64,000 nt of DNA from Humibacter albus DSM 18994 (GTDB taxonomy: Bacteria; Actinomycetota; Actinomycetes; Actinomycetales; Microbacteriaceae), in contig NZ_ATXT01000011.1 in the NCBI RefSeq assembly GCF_000421825.1, positions 372,001 to 436,000 of the forward strand, in the 5' to 3' direction. The position numbers and the translations under genes were made by a program. Shown here piece after piece: positions 47,607 to 57,464 of this stretch. How positions within the stretch are numbered: position 1 is the first letter of the stretch; the number at the start of each line of letters is the position of its first letter. Below the pieces are notes generated by a model. The model was not told where the DNA came from, did not search any database, and saw only the letters and a program-made list of their open reading frames with translations.

Positions 47607-47679
47607 TGGGCCCTGCCGGGATCGAACCGACGACATCCACGGTGTAAACGTGGCGCTCTACCGACTGAGCTAAAGGCCC
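47607..47679 (-). tRNA. tRNA-Val (anticodon UAC)
   Basis: A 73-nt cloverleaf on the minus strand. The acceptor stem GGGCCTT pairs with AGGGCCC, followed by discriminator A. The D-arm is GCTCAGTCGGTAGAGC. The anticodon stem CCACG/CGTGG holds the loop TTTACAC with anticodon TAC. The T-arm has GTTCGATC. CCA is not encoded. The gap between the SDR and peroxiredoxin genes (47397-47737) holds only this tRNA and its hairpin. Confidence 0.95.
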
Positions 47680-47737
47680 GCTCGTGCAGTCTAACGACCA
47701 CACAGCGGCCGACCGACGGCCGCCCTCACGTGCCAGG

Positions 47738-48208
47738 TCAGGCGGCCTTCAACTCCTCGAGAGCGATGCGGTACGCCTCGATGCTGCGCGCCTCGCCCGG
47801 AGCGGTGATGAAGCTCTCGCGGATGATCCCCTCCGAGTCGATCAAGAACGTCGCCCGGTTCGCGAAGCCCTTCTCCTCGAGGAATACTCCGTACTGTTTC
47901 GCCGTGTCGCCATGAGGCCAGAAGTCGCTGAGCAGTGTGAAGTCGTAGCCCTCCTGCTCGGCCCACGCGCGCAGCGAGAACTTGGAGTCGACGGACACCC
48001 CCACCAGCTCGACGCCATCGGACCGGAACAGCTCGAGATTGTCGCGCAGGGCACACAACTCCCCCGTGCAGGTGCCCGAGAACGCGAGCGGGAAGAACAC
48101 GAGTGCCACCGCGCTGCGGCCGCGATAGTCGCTCAAGCGCACCTGTTCGCCGAACTGGTTCGGCAACTCGAAGTCGGGTGCCTGAGTGTCGTTCTCGAGA
48201 GCCACCAT
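47738..48208 (-). CDS. ahpE: peroxiredoxin, AhpE type
   Basis: A thiol peroxidase that reduces hydroperoxides and peroxynitrite; 156 residues. The peroxidatic cysteine lies in FFPLAFSGTCTGELCALRD near residue 45, the family's P-x-x-x-T/S-x-x-C pattern, with a second Cys six residues later that could resolve it. Other landmarks are FELPNQFGEQVRLSDYRG near 13 and VSVDSKFSLRAWAEQ near 73. AhpE-type enzymes are typical of actinobacteria. It is divergent from aceE (207-nt gap with no gene). The ATG has GGAAGGAGC upstream. Confidence 0.9.
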   Translation of the reverse strand: MVALENDTQAPDFELPNQFGEQVRLSDYRGRSAVALVFFPLAFSGTCTGELCALRDNLELFRSDGVELVGVSVDSKFSLRAWAEQEGYDFTLLSDFWPHGDTAKQYGVFLEEKGFANRATFLIDSEGIIRESFITAPGEARSIEAYRIALEELKAA

Positions 48209-48415
48209 CGCTCCTTCCGCACCGTCGCTAACAGTGCCTCGTCGCTGGGGCGCACCCCCTGGCGCGCATGGTAGGCAAGCATAGACCGCGGGTCACGCGG
48301 ACGGCCCATTGAGCGCGACAAGTGTCGCTAGGCTGACCTACGGTGCATCCCCTGTCGCAACCCCACAGCGTTTGATGCTGCCCAGGACAAGATCCACACA
48401 AAGAAAGAGGTCGCG

Positions 48416-51142
48416 GTGACTGTCAACGACCAGGACCCGTATTCGATGAACGACATCGACTCGGACCCTGAGGAGACCGCGGAATGGCGCGAGTCCCTCG
48501 ACGCACTCGTGGCGGCCGAAGGGTCGCAGCGCGGGCGCGAGATCATGCTCAGCCTGCTCAAGCGGTCGAAGCAACTCCGTTTGGGCGTGCCGATGGTCCC
48601 CACCACCGATTACGTCAACACCATCGCGCCCGAGGACGAACCCGACTTTCCGGGCGATGAGGAGATCGAGCGCCGCTATCGCCGATGGATTCGCTGGAAC
48701 GCGGCCATCCTGGTGCACCGGGCGCAGCGACCCGGTATCGCTGTCGGCGGTCACATCTCCACCTACGCGTCGAGTGCAGCCCTCTACGAGGTCGGCTTCA
48801 ACCATTTCTTCCGCGGACAGAATCATCCCGGCGGCGGCGACCAGATCTTCATCCAGGGCCACGCCTCCCCCGGTCCGTACGCCCGCGCCTTCCTCGAGGG
48901 ACGGCTTTCCGCCGACCAGCTCGACGGCTTCCGTCAGGAGAAGTCGCACGCGCCGAACGGGCTCTCGTCGTATCCGCACCCGAGGCTGATGCCGGACTTC
49001 TGGCAGTTCCCCACGGTCTCCATGGGGATCGGTCCGATCAACGCGATCTACCAAGCTCAGGTGAACCGTTACCTGACCAACCGCGGCATCAAGGACGCCT
49101 CCGATCAGCACGTGTGGGCATTCCTCGGCGACGGCGAGATGGATGAGGTCGAGAGCCGCGGCCAACTCCAGGTCGCGGCCAACGAGGGGCTCGACAACCT
49201 CACCTTCGTGATCAACGCCAATCTTCAGCGCCTCGACGGCCCCGTGCGGGGCAACGGCAAGATCATCCAGGAGCTCGAGAGCTTCTTCCGCGGCGCCGGC
49301 TGGAACGTCATCAAGGTCATCTGGGGTCGCGAATGGGACGACCTGCTCGCCCGCGACACCGACGGCGCATTGCTCAACGTGATGAACACGACGCCCGACG
49401 GCGATTACCAGACATACAAGGCGGAGAGCGGCGCCTACGTGCGGGAGCACTTCTTCGGCAAGGACCCTCGCGCTCTCGAACTCGTCAAGGACTACAGCGA
49501 CGAGCAGATCTGGAACCTGAAGCGCGGAGGCCACGACTACCGCAAGGTCTATGCGGCGTTCAAGGCTGCGCTCGAGCACAAGGGCCAGCCGACCGTCATC
49601 ATCGCCAAGACCATCAAGGGGTATGGACTCGGTCCGCACTTCGAGGGTCGCAACGCGACGCATCAGATGAAGAAGATGACGCTGGACGACCTGAAGAAGT
49701 TTCGCGACTCGATGCACATCCCGGTCACCGACGACCAGCTGGCCGAGAACCCGTACCTTCCGCCGTACTACAACCCCGGCGAGAACGATGAGACGATCCA
49801 ATATCTGATGGAGCGCCGCCGCGAGCTCGGTGGCTTCGTTCCCGAGCGGCGCTCCAAGTACACGCAGATCCCGCTGCCCGAGGAATCCTCGTACGCCATC
49901 GCGAAGAAGGGCTCCGGCACGCAGGAGGTCGCTACGACCATGGCGTTCGTGCGGCTGCTCAAGGACCTGCTGCGATCGAAGGGGTTCGGCCACCGAATCG
50001 TGCCGATCATTCCCGACGAGGCGCGCACGTTCGGCATCGACGCGTTCTTCCCGAACGCGAAGATCTACAACCCGAACGGACAGCACTACACCTCCGTCGA
50101 CCGGGAGCTGCTGCTCTCCTACAAGGAGAGCCCGCAGGGACAAATCCTCCACGTCGGCATCAACGAGGCCGGCGCGATGGCCGCTTTCACCAACGTCGGC
50201 ACCTCGTACGCGACCCACGGGGAACCGTTGATCCCGGTCTACATGTTCTATTCGATGTTCGGGTTCCAGCGCACCGGGGATGCGATGTGGGCCGCCGGCG
50301 ACCAGATGGCCCGCGGCTTCATCATGGGCGCGACGGCCGGGCGTACGACGCTCACCGGCGAGGGCCTGCAGCACGCGGACGGTCACTCGCCCATGCTCGC
50401 CGCCACCAACCCTGCGGTCGTCAGCTACGACCCGGCCTACGGCTACGAGATCGGCCACATCGTGGCATCCGGTCTGGACCGCATGTACGGGGGCAGCCAC
50501 CCCGACCCGAACGTCATGTACTACCTCACGGTGTACAACGAGCCGATGGTGCAGCCTGCTGAACCGGAGAACCTCGACGTCGAGGGCGTGGTGCGAGGCA
50601 TCTACAAGCTGCGTGACGCGGAGGGCGACGGTCCTCGAGCGCAGCTGCTGGCATCCGGTGTCGCCGTTCCCTGGGCGCTGGAGGCACAGGAACTGCTGGC
50701 CGAGGACTGGGGCGTTCGTGCGGATGTCTGGAGCGTCACCAGCTGGACCGAGCTGCGCCGCGACGGCCTGCGTGCCGAGGAGCACAACTTCTTGCACCCG
50801 GACGAGGAGAAGCAGGTGCCGTACGTGACGGCGAAGCTCTCGGGGGCCGATGGCCCGTTCGTGGCCACGACCGACTACATGCACGCGGTGCCCGATCAGA
50901 TTCGCGCCTACGTGCCCGGGGAGTTCGCCACCCTCGGTGCGGACGACTTCGGATTCTCGGACACTCGCGCTGCAGCACGGCGATTCTTCACGATCGACGG
51001 GCCCTCCATGGTGGTGCGCACCCTTCAGATGCTTGCCGCACGCGGTCAGGTCGACGCGTCGGCCCCCGCTCGGGCCATCGAACGCTATCGGCTCCACGAC
51101 GTCAATGCCGGCACCACCGGCGTTGCCGGCGGCGAGAGCTAG
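48416..51142 (+). CDS. aceE: pyruvate dehydrogenase E1 component, homodimeric
   Basis: The thiamine diphosphate-dependent E1 that decarboxylates pyruvate and acetylates lipoyl E2; 908 residues, normal for the single-chain type. It shows [23 protein letters not shown] near residue 108, the ThDP motif beginning [16 protein letters not shown] near 238 and ending with [13 protein letters not shown], and TIKGYGLG near 400. The transketolase-like central domain is at about 490-700 ([15 protein letters not shown]). The GTG start has an AAAGAGG ribosome-binding site. Its likely partners are E2 (20688-22253) and E3 (19245-20618). It is followed 7 nt later by fasR, tying pyruvate to fatty-acid synthesis. 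Confidence 0.95.
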   Translation: MTVNDQDPYSMNDIDSDPEETAEWRESLDALVAAEGSQRGREIMLSLLKRSKQLRLGVPMVPTTDYVNTIAPEDEPDFPGDEEIERRYRRWIRWNAAILVHRAQRPGIAVGGHISTYASSAALYEVGFNHFFRGQNHPGGGDQIFIQGHASPGPYARAFLEGRLSADQLDGFRQEKSHAPNGLSSYPHPRLMPDFWQFPTVSMGIGPINAIYQAQVNRYLTNRGIKDASDQHVWAFLGDGEMDEVESRGQLQVAANEGLDNLTFVINANLQRLDGPVRGNGKIIQELESFFRGAGWNVIKVIWGREWDDLLARDTDGALLNVMNTTPDGDYQTYKAESGAYVREHFFGKDPRALELVKDYSDEQIWNLKRGGHDYRKVYAAFKAALEHKGQPTVIIAKTIKGYGLGPHFEGRNATHQMKKMTLDDLKKFRDSMHIPVTDDQLAENPYLPPYYNPGENDETIQYLMERRRELGGFVPERRSKYTQIPLPEESSYAIAKKGSGTQEVATTMAFVRLLKDLLRSKGFGHRIVPIIPDEARTFGIDAFFPNAKIYNPNGQHYTSVDRELLLSYKESPQGQILHVGINEAGAMAAFTNVGTSYATHGEPLIPVYMFYSMFGFQRTGDAMWAAGDQMARGFIMGATAGRTTLTGEGLQHADGHSPMLAATNPAVVSYDPAYGYEIGHIVASGLDRMYGGSHPDPNVMYYLTVYNEPMVQPAEPENLDVEGVVRGIYKLRDAEGDGPRAQLLASGVAVPWALEAQELLAEDWGVRADVWSVTSWTELRRDGLRAEEHNFLHPDEEKQVPYVTAKLSGADGPFVATTDYMHAVPDQIRAYVPGEFATLGADDFGFSDTRAAARRFFTIDGPSMVVRTLQMLAARGQVDASAPARAIERYRLHDVNAGTTGVAGGES

Positions 51143-51149
51143 GCCGCGC

Positions 51150-52349
51150 GTGCCCAAGCCGAGAACCAAGGAGGAGACGCTCGCCTGGCTGCGCAAGCTC
51201 TCCGGAGAACTCGCCACGGCGACGCTGAAGCGGCTCGAAGACACCCTGCCCTGGTACAGCGAGATGCCGCCGGGCAGGCGTTCGGCCGTCGGGCTCGTCG
51301 CCCAGGCCGGCATCACCTCGTTCATCTCGTGGTTCGACGATCCGAGGTCGACGCCGTGGATCGCCGCCGACGTGTTCGGGGCGGCTCCGCGTGAGCTGCT
51401 GCGCTCCGTCTCGCTGCAGCAGACGCTCCAGCTCATCCGGGTGACGGTCGAGGTGGTCGAGGACCGGGTGCGCAACGCAGGCAACGAGGCGGTAAGCGAA
51501 GCGATCCTGCTGTACTCCCGCGAGATCGCGTTCGCGGCGGCGGATGTCTACGCCCGGGCCGCCGAGGCTCGCGGGCTCTGGGATGCTCGCCTCGAAGCAC
51601 TCGTGGTCGATTCCATCCTGACCGGCGAGTACGACGACGAGCTGCCCAGCAGGATCGCCGCGCTCGGATGGCACGGCCACGGCGAGGTGAGCGTGCTCGT
51701 CGGCACAGCGCCCCAGCAGCTCGACGTCGACCAGCTGCGCCGGATCGCGCGGCACATGAGCGCTGACGTGTTGATCGGCGTGCAAGGTTCCCGACTCGTG
51801 CTCGTGATCGGGCGGGCGCAGCCGCGCTCTGAAGACACGGACGAGGTGGGCCCCTCGCACGAGATCACCTTCCTGGAGATCGCGCAGCAGTTGGAACCCG
51901 GTTTCGGGGCCGGCCATCTGGTCCTCGGGCACGAGGTGCCGGGCCTGGTCGACGCGTCCAAGAGCGCGCGCGCTGCTCTGGCCGGATTCGCCGTGGCGAA
52001 GGCCTGGCGCAACTGCCCGCGCCCGGTGCACGCCGACGACCTGCTTCCGGAGCGTGCCTTCGCGGGCGACTCGCTCGCCCGCAGCACGCTCGTCAACCGC
52101 ATCTACCGTCCCCTGCAGGCGCACTCCCCCGAGCTGCTCAACACGCTGTGGAGCTACCTCGACAACGGGCGCTCGCTCGAAGCCACGGCTCGGGAGCTCT
52201 TCGTCCATCCCAACACGGTGCGGTACCGCCTCAAACGCGTCACGGATGTGATCGGCTGGGACGCCACCGGCGCGAGGGAAGCGCTCATCCTCCAGGCCGC
52301 GCTCATCGTCGGGTCGATCAACGAGCCCGACGCGAATCGACGCCGGTGA
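51150..52349 (+). CDS. fasR: FasR-like transcriptional regulator of fatty acid synthesis (PucR/CdaR type HTH)
   Basis: A 399-residue regulator. The N-terminal half is a helical sensor region (PWYSEMPPGRRSAVGLVAQAG near residue 30). A GGDEF-like degenerate central domain follows at about 180-290. The C-terminal PucR-type helix-turn-helix holds LLNTLWSYLDNGRSLEATARELFVHPNTVRYRLKRV at about 330-365. In Streptomyces a homologue of this type directly upstream of fabD, named FasR, activates the fabD-fabH-acpP-fabF operon; the position here is the same. The GTG start is 7 nt after aceE. The longer open frame in this phase overlaps aceE and is spurious. Confidence 0.85.
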   Translation: MPKPRTKEETLAWLRKLSGELATATLKRLEDTLPWYSEMPPGRRSAVGLVAQAGITSFISWFDDPRSTPWIAADVFGAAPRELLRSVSLQQTLQLIRVTVEVVEDRVRNAGNEAVSEAILLYSREIAFAAADVYARAAEARGLWDARLEALVVDSILTGEYDDELPSRIAALGWHGHGEVSVLVGTAPQQLDVDQLRRIARHMSADVLIGVQGSRLVLVIGRAQPRSEDTDEVGPSHEITFLEIAQQLEPGFGAGHLVLGHEVPGLVDASKSARAALAGFAVAKAWRNCPRPVHADDLLPERAFAGDSLARSTLVNRIYRPLQAHSPELLNTLWSYLDNGRSLEATARELFVHPNTVRYRLKRVTDVIGWDATGAREALILQAALIVGSINEPDANRRR

Positions 52350-52455
52350 AGGCGCATCGCGGGGCGGGGACGATGTACGACACCGACAAACGATTTCGCG
52401 CTAGTTCATCGAAGATCGACACGGAACCGAGCGCAGTGATGGGCAGACTGGAACA

Positions 52456-53391
52456 GTGATTGTCATCGCCTGCCCTGGTCAGGGCTCGCAAACCCCCGGA
52501 TTTCTCAACCCTTGGCTCGTCGATGACGAGTCGCGGACTCTGCTGGAACGGTACTCGGAGGCATCCGAGGTCGATCTCGTGCGCCACGGCACCATCTCCG
52601 ACGCCGAGACCATCCGTGACACGGCACTCGCCCAGCCGCTCATCGTGGCCGCGAGCCTGCTCGCGCTCCGAGCGCTGCGCGCAGCGGCCCCGGAGGCCGT
52701 CTTCGGCGGGATCGCTGGACACTCCGTCGGGGAGGCCGCGGCGGCGGCCGGGGCGGGCATCCTGAGCGAAGACGACGCGTTGCGCTTCGTCCGCGCTCGT
52801 GCACTGCTCATGGCCGAGGCGGCAGCAGCCGCACCCACGGGCATGAGCGCTGTTCTCGGCGGCGACCCGGATGCCGTGATCGCCCACGTCGAGTCGTTCG
52901 GCCTGGAGCCGGCGAACTTCAACGGCGGAGGCCAGATCGTGGTGGGCGGCGCACTGGATGCCCTCGCCCGGCTCGCCGAGAACCCGTTGCGCGGAACGCG
53001 CGTCGTTCCGCTGCAGGTCGCCGGGGCGTTCCACAGCCACTACATGCAGCCGGCACGCGACGGCCTGGAGACGGCCGCGAAGGACTTCACGGCGAACGAC
53101 CCGACACTGCGCGTCTGGAGCAACCGAGACGGGTCGATCGTCGACTCCGGTGCCCACTTCGTCGAGCTGATGGTGGGGCAGGTGGCATCGCCCGTGCGCT
53201 GGGACCTGTGCATGGCATCCTTCGCCGACGCCGGCATCACCGGCTTGATCGAGCTGACGCCCGGCGGTGCCTTGACGGGCCTGGCCAAGCGCGGGCTCAA
53301 AGGCGTGCCCGCGGTGGCGATCAAGACGCCCGAAGACATCTCGGCCGCTGTCGAGCTTCTCACGGCGCAGACGGCAGAAAGCGAAGCCTGA
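52456..53391 (+). CDS. fabD: malonyl-CoA:ACP malonyltransferase
   Basis: Transfers malonyl from CoA to acyl carrier protein for FAS-II; 311 residues. VIVIACPGQGSQTPGFL marks the N-terminus. The active-site serine is in IAGHSVGEAAAAAGAG near residue 93 and the catalytic His in VAGAFHSHYMQPA near 195, with the later NGGGQIVVGG motif of the family. It starts at a GTG and is the first gene of the fabD-fabH-acpP-fabF operon, 106 nt after fasR. Confidence 0.95.
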   Translation: MIVIACPGQGSQTPGFLNPWLVDDESRTLLERYSEASEVDLVRHGTISDAETIRDTALAQPLIVAASLLALRALRAAAPEAVFGGIAGHSVGEAAAAAGAGILSEDDALRFVRARALLMAEAAAAAPTGMSAVLGGDPDAVIAHVESFGLEPANFNGGGQIVVGGALDALARLAENPLRGTRVVPLQVAGAFHSHYMQPARDGLETAAKDFTANDPTLRVWSNRDGSIVDSGAHFVELMVGQVASPVRWDLCMASFADAGITGLIELTPGGALTGLAKRGLKGVPAVAIKTPEDISAAVELLTAQTAESEA

Positions 53392-53395
53392 TTCC

Positions 53396-54400
53396 ATGAC
53401 GACCCCGACCCTCAAGCAGGCGGCCGGAGCGCAGTACACGCGCGTTCTCGGCTACGGCGCCGCTCGTGGCACCCTCGTCGTGCGCAACGACGACATCGTC
53501 GAGCCGATCAACTCCTCGGATGAGTGGATCCGGCAGCGCACCGGTGTCATCACGCGCACACGGGCCCCGAAGGGTGTTCTCGCCGTGGACCTCGCCACGG
53601 ATGCCGCACGCGAGGCCATCGAAGTGTCCGGCGTCTCACCGGAGCAGATCGACGCGGTCATCATCGCGACGATCAGCAACGTGCAGCAGACGCCGTCGAT
53701 GGCTGCGGTCGTCGCGGACCGCGTCGGCGCCAACCCGGCGGCCGCCTACGACATGAACGCCGCTTGTGCCGGCTTCGCATACGCGACAGCCCAAGCGGAC
53801 GCGCTGATCCGCGCGGGCGCCGCGCACTACGCCCTCGTGATCGGCGCGGAGAAGCTCTCCGACCTGATAGATCCGACGGACCGTTCGATCTCGTTCCTTC
53901 TCGGCGATGGCGCGGGAGCCGCCGTCGTGGGCCCCAGCGACACGCCGGGGATCGGTCCCGTCTCCTGGGGCTCCGACGGATCCAAGGCCGGCCTCGTCGG
54001 CATGGACGGCACGCTCGTGGATTTCCGGGACGGTGAGACCACCTGGCCGGTCATCCGGCAGGAGGGCCCCTCCGTGTTCCGCTGGGCGGTGTGGGACATG
54101 GCGAAGGTGGCCAAGCGAGCTCTCGAAGAGTCCGGCATCACGTCCGCCGATCTCGGCGCCTTCGTGCCGCACCAGGCCAACATGCGCATCATCGATGAAC
54201 TTGCGAAGCAGCTCAAGCTCCCGCAGAGCGTCGTCATCGCCCGCGACATCGAGACGACGGGGAACACGTCGGCCGCCTCAATTCCGCTCGCAACGCACCG
54301 GCTGTTGAAGGAGCATCCGGAGCTGAGCGGCACACTCTCACTTCAAATCGGCTTCGGCGCCGGCCTCGTGTTCGGGGCGCAGGTCGTCGTCCTCCCCTGA
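53396..54400 (+). CDS. fabH: 3-oxoacyl-ACP synthase III (KAS III)
   Basis: Condenses an acyl-CoA primer with malonyl-ACP to begin each fatty acid; 334 residues. The catalytic Cys is in DMNAACAGFAYATAQAD near residue 124, His in PHQANMRIIDELAK near 259 and Asn in ETTGNTSAASIPLA near 289. SSDEWIRQRTGVI near residue 41 is a family marker. Actinobacterial FabH generally accepts branched primers, consistent with but not proving iso/anteiso lipids. The start is 4 nt after the fabD stop. Confidence 0.95.
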   Translation: MTTPTLKQAAGAQYTRVLGYGAARGTLVVRNDDIVEPINSSDEWIRQRTGVITRTRAPKGVLAVDLATDAAREAIEVSGVSPEQIDAVIIATISNVQQTPSMAAVVADRVGANPAAAYDMNAACAGFAYATAQADALIRAGAAHYALVIGAEKLSDLIDPTDRSISFLLGDGAGAAVVGPSDTPGIGPVSWGSDGSKAGLVGMDGTLVDFRDGETTWPVIRQEGPSVFRWAVWDMAKVAKRALEESGITSADLGAFVPHQANMRIIDELAKQLKLPQSVVIARDIETTGNTSAASIPLATHRLLKEHPELSGTLSLQIGFGAGLVFGAQVVVLP

Positions 54401-54455
54401 ACGGTCCACCTAGACTGTTCTGCTGTTAAGAAAAACTCCAAGGAGATACACACCC

Positions 54456-54704
54456 ATGGCACTTTCCCGCGAAGAGATCCTCGCCGGCCTCGCCGAGCTG
54501 ATCAACGACGAGACCGGCATCGCGACCGACACCGTCGAGCCCGACAAGTCGTTCACGGACGACCTCGACATCGACTCGATCTCGATGATGACCATCGTGG
54601 TCAACGCCGAGGACAAGTTCGACGTGAAGATCCCCGACGAAGAGGTCAAGAACCTCAAGACCGTCGGCGACGCCGTCGACTTCATCACCAACGCCCAGGC
54701 GTAA
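54456..54704 (+). CDS. acpP: acyl carrier protein
   Basis: An 82-residue acidic ACP. The phosphopantetheine attachment serine is in DDLDIDSISMMTIV near residue 41. Helix III is VKIPDEEVKNLKTVGDAVDF. The ATG has a strong AAGGAG ribosome-binding site 9 nt upstream, giving higher translation than the neighbouring genes, as expected for the most abundant protein of the pathway. It is followed by a strong hairpin before fabF. Confidence 0.95.
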   Translation: MALSREEILAGLAELINDETGIATDTVEPDKSFTDDLDIDSISMMTIVVNAEDKFDVKIPDEEVKNLKTVGDAVDFITNAQA

Positions 54705-54710
54705 TCGTCA

Positions 54711-54741
54711 CGCCGGCGCGGCGCAGGATGCCGCGCCGGCG
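54711..54741 (+). terminator. strong hairpin between acpP and fabF
   Basis: A perfect 12-bp G+C stem (54711-54722 with 54730-54741) with a 7-nt loop lies 7 nt after the acpP stop. It has no T-run, so it may be a partial terminator or an mRNA 3'-end stabiliser that raises acpP message over fabF. Confidence 0.55.
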
Positions 54742-54806
54742 CTGCACCATCGTCACTTCTCCACTGCACGTCACGGCGCTTCAGCGCGCCCGAGGTTCGG
54801 ATACTC

Positions 54807-56045
54807 ATGAGCAAGAAGATCGTTGTCACCGGTATCGGCGCGAGCACCCCGCTGGGCGGCACCGCGGCCGAGAGCTGGCAAGCGCTGCTGGCCGGTGAGT
54901 CGGGCACGCACACGCTGGCGCACGAGTGGGTGACGGAGTACGAACTGCCCGTCACCTTCGCTGCAGAGGCCAAGGTGCGTCCCGAGGAGGTGCTCGAACG
55001 ACCGGTGGCCAAGCGCCTCGATCCGGCGTCGCAGTTCGCTCTCGTGGCGGCGAAGGAGGCGTGGGCGGATGCCGGTGCACCCGAGGTCGCGCCCGAGCGC
55101 CTCGGCGTGGACTTCGCGACGGGCATCGGCGGGGTGTGGACGCTGCTGAACGCATGGGACACGCTCCGCGAGCGCGGCCCGCGTCGCGTGATGCCGCTCA
55201 CCGTGCCGATGCTCATGCCGAACGCGCCGGCCGCCGCGATCTCGATGCACTTCGAGGGACGCGCCTATGCCCGCACCGTCGCGTCCGCCTGCGCCTCGAG
55301 CACCGAGTCGATCGTGAACGCTTACGAGCACCTGCAGCTCGGCCTTGCCGACGTCGTGCTCGCCGGCGGTACCGAGTCAGCCGTGCATCCGATCACAATG
55401 GCGGCGTTCGCATCGGCACAGGCCCTTTCGAAGCGGAACGATGACCCGGAGCACGCGTCGCGTCCCTACAGCGTCGACCGCGACGGGTTCGTGATGGGTG
55501 AGGGGGCCGCCGTTCTGGTGCTGGAGACCGAGGAGCACGCGCTCGCCCGTGGCGCGCGCATCTACGCCGAGGTCGCGGGCGGCGGTGTCACGGCGGATGC
55601 CTATCACATCACGGCGAACGACCCAGAGGGTCACGGTGCTCGTCGCGCTCTCGCTCTGGCGCTCGAGCAGGCCGGTGCAACGCCCGACGAGGTGACCCAC
55701 ATCAACGCTCACGCCACCAGCACCCCGGTGGGCGACATCGCCGAGTATGTCGCCCTCAAGTCGGTCTTCGGTGACCGCGTCGACTCGATCCCGACCTCGG
55801 CGACCAAGGCGTCCACGGGACACCTCCTCGGTGGCACGGGTGCGCTCGAGGGCATGTTCACCGTGCTCGCTCTCCGGGACCGCATCGCTCCGCCGACGAT
55901 CAACATCACGACGCAGGATCCTGAGATCCCGTTGTCCGTTTCCGGCGACTCCCAGCCCCTGGGCGACGGCCCGCAACTCGCCGTGTCGAACTCGTTCGGG
56001 TTCGGCGGTCACAACGCCGTCGTCGCCTTCCGCAGCGTCGACTGA
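54807..56045 (+). CDS. fabF: 3-oxoacyl-ACP synthase II (KAS II)
   Basis: The elongating condensing enzyme of FAS-II; 412 residues. The catalytic Cys is in VASACASSTESIVNA near residue 162, the first His in HINAHATSTPVGD near 302, Lys in SATKASTGHLLGGTGALE near 334 with the second His of that motif, and the C-terminal glycine loop is SNSFGFGGHNAVVAF. It is the last gene of the fab operon and converges on the DUF3145 gene with a 10-nt gap. Confidence 0.95.
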   Translation: MSKKIVVTGIGASTPLGGTAAESWQALLAGESGTHTLAHEWVTEYELPVTFAAEAKVRPEEVLERPVAKRLDPASQFALVAAKEAWADAGAPEVAPERLGVDFATGIGGVWTLLNAWDTLRERGPRRVMPLTVPMLMPNAPAAAISMHFEGRAYARTVASACASSTESIVNAYEHLQLGLADVVLAGGTESAVHPITMAAFASAQALSKRNDDPEHASRPYSVDRDGFVMGEGAAVLVLETEEHALARGARIYAEVAGGGVTADAYHITANDPEGHGARRALALALEQAGATPDEVTHINAHATSTPVGDIAEYVALKSVFGDRVDSIPTSATKASTGHLLGGTGALEGMFTVLALRDRIAPPTINITTQDPEIPLSVSGDSQPLGDGPQLAVSNSFGFGGHNAVVAFRSVD

Positions 56046-56055
56046 GGCCCTCGGT

Positions 56056-56559
56056 TCACCCGACCTTGTGCAGCCAGATGACGGGTGCGTCATCGCTGGC
56101 GTGGCGGAACGGCTCCAATTCGTCGTCCCATGCCTGTCCGAGAGCGAGACGAAGCTCCTTCTGGAGCTCGAGCACGTTGCTGCCGGCGAGTTCCATCGCG
56201 TAGCGCACCCGGTCTTCGGGGACGACCGTGTTGCCCGCGGTGTCGGTCTGTGCGTGGAAGATGCCGAGCGAGGGCGTGTGGATCCAGCGACCGCCGTCTG
56301 TGCCGAGTCCGGCATCCTCGGTCACCTCGAATCTGAGGTGCTGCCACCCGAGCAGGGCGGACGCGACGCGCGCTGCGCTCCCCCGCTCGCCCTCCCAGTA
56401 GAACTCCGTGCGATGTGCGCCGGGCAGCACCGGCTGGTCCTGCCACTGGAAGTTGACCGGACGTCCGAGTGCTCGCCCGACCGACCATTCGACATGGGGG
56501 CAGAGCGCGCGAGGAGAGGAGTGCACGTAAAGCACTCCCCGAGCCTGTATTGACGCCAT
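56056..56559 (-). CDS. DUF3145 domain-containing protein
   Basis: A 167-residue actinobacterial DUF3145 protein of unknown function. It begins ASIQARGVLYVHSSPRALCPHVEW and has FQWQDQPVLPGAHRTEFYWEG near residue 40, HLRFEVTEDAG near 75 and EDRVRYAMEL near 120. It is cytoplasmic by sequence. The start at 56559 has a GGAGGACACC ribosome-binding site; the open frame upstream of it is not family-like. The gene regularly lies beside the fab operon in actinobacteria, which hints at a link with lipid metabolism. Confidence 0.87.
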   Translation of the reverse strand: MASIQARGVLYVHSSPRALCPHVEWSVGRALGRPVNFQWQDQPVLPGAHRTEFYWEGERGSAARVASALLGWQHLRFEVTEDAGLGTDGGRWIHTPSLGIFHAQTDTAGNTVVPEDRVRYAMELAGSNVLELQKELRLALGQAWDDELEPFRHASDDAPVIWLHKVG

Positions 56560-56737
56560 GGTGTCCTCCGATCGGTGTGGTGCGTCTTCCCCTACGACCA
56601 CACGACGGTTCCGCCATGAAACGGACGGCGCTGAACGCCGACGTCAGCATTATCTCCCGATCAGCTGTCGAATCACAAGGATGTCGTTCGCGTGCCCGGC
56701 GAGGGACGTTGACGCGGCGCTCGTTACAGGTATATGA

Positions 56738-56763
56738 ATGCCGGGTAGTTGCATACCGGGCAT
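56738..56763 (+). promoter_or_regulatory. inverted repeat, candidate PadR operator
   Basis: ATGCCGGGTA (56738-56747) and TACCGGGCAT (56754-56763) form a dyad with 9 of 10 matching positions around a 6-nt centre. It lies 39 nt before the PadR-like start codon, the expected place for autorepression. Confidence 0.55.
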
Positions 56764-56802
56764 GCGTTTTTATGCGTTTCCGGTTCGAACCGAAGGAGTG
56801 TC

Positions 56803-57420
56803 ATGTCGGTGCGGCAGAGCCTGCTCGCGATCCTCGATCAGGGACCCTGCTACGGGTATCAGCTGCGAGCCGAATTCGAACGACGCACCGGCGGCGGGTG
56901 GTCGTTGAACGTCGGTCAGGTCTACAACACGCTCGACCGGCTCGAGCGCGACGGGCTGGTATCGAAGGGCGGCTCCGATGACCAGGGGCACGTGTTCTAT
57001 CGGATCACGGATGCCGGACGCCGCGAGGTGCACAACTGGCTGGCCTCGCCCGTGGTTCACGCCGCCCATGCCGTGCGCGACGAGCTGATCGTGAAGCTCG
57101 CTCTGGGCGCCACCCTTCCGGAAGCCGACCTCGAAGCCATGCTGGCGGCGCAGCACGAGGTGGCATCCGCCACACTCGCGAGGGCGACGGCGGCTCTTCA
57201 CGACCTTTCCCGTCCCGTGGATGCCATCTCCTGGGCGAAGCAGATCACCCTTCAGGCCGAGCAGTCCCGGGCGCGCGCAGAGCTGAGCTGGATCGAGACC
57301 GTCGAGCGGTCGTGGCGCGCGGCTCCGGAGGATGTGCGGCAGGGCACCGCTCTCGACGACACCCCAGTCCGTCGGGGGCGGCCGGCCCGGGCCGAGGCGC
57401 TCGACTCCCCTCTCGGCTGA
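56803..57420 (+). CDS. PadR family transcriptional regulator
   Basis: A 205-residue regulator. The N-terminal PadR winged helix has LLAILDQGPCYGYQLRAEFE near residue 7, VGQVYNTLDRLERDGLV near 38 and HVFYRITDAGRREV near 62. The C-terminal half is the helical dimerisation region of the Vir_act_alpha_C type (EADLEAMLAAQHEV). The ATG has an AAGGAG ribosome-binding site. An inverted repeat upstream suggests it represses itself; the divergent DUF3145 gene is the only other nearby candidate target. The effector is unknown. Confidence 0.88.
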   Translation: MSVRQSLLAILDQGPCYGYQLRAEFERRTGGGWSLNVGQVYNTLDRLERDGLVSKGGSDDQGHVFYRITDAGRREVHNWLASPVVHAAHAVRDELIVKLALGATLPEADLEAMLAAQHEVASATLARATAALHDLSRPVDAISWAKQITLQAEQSRARAELSWIETVERSWRAAPEDVRQGTALDDTPVRRGRPARAEALDSPLG

Positions 57421-57464
57421 CGGGAGCGACTACTCAGCCGACACTCTGCAGGCGTTTGTCTACC

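Noticed and set aside
48338-51484. 1048-codon minus-strand open frame
   Set aside because: Antisense to aceE, whose family motifs run end to end.
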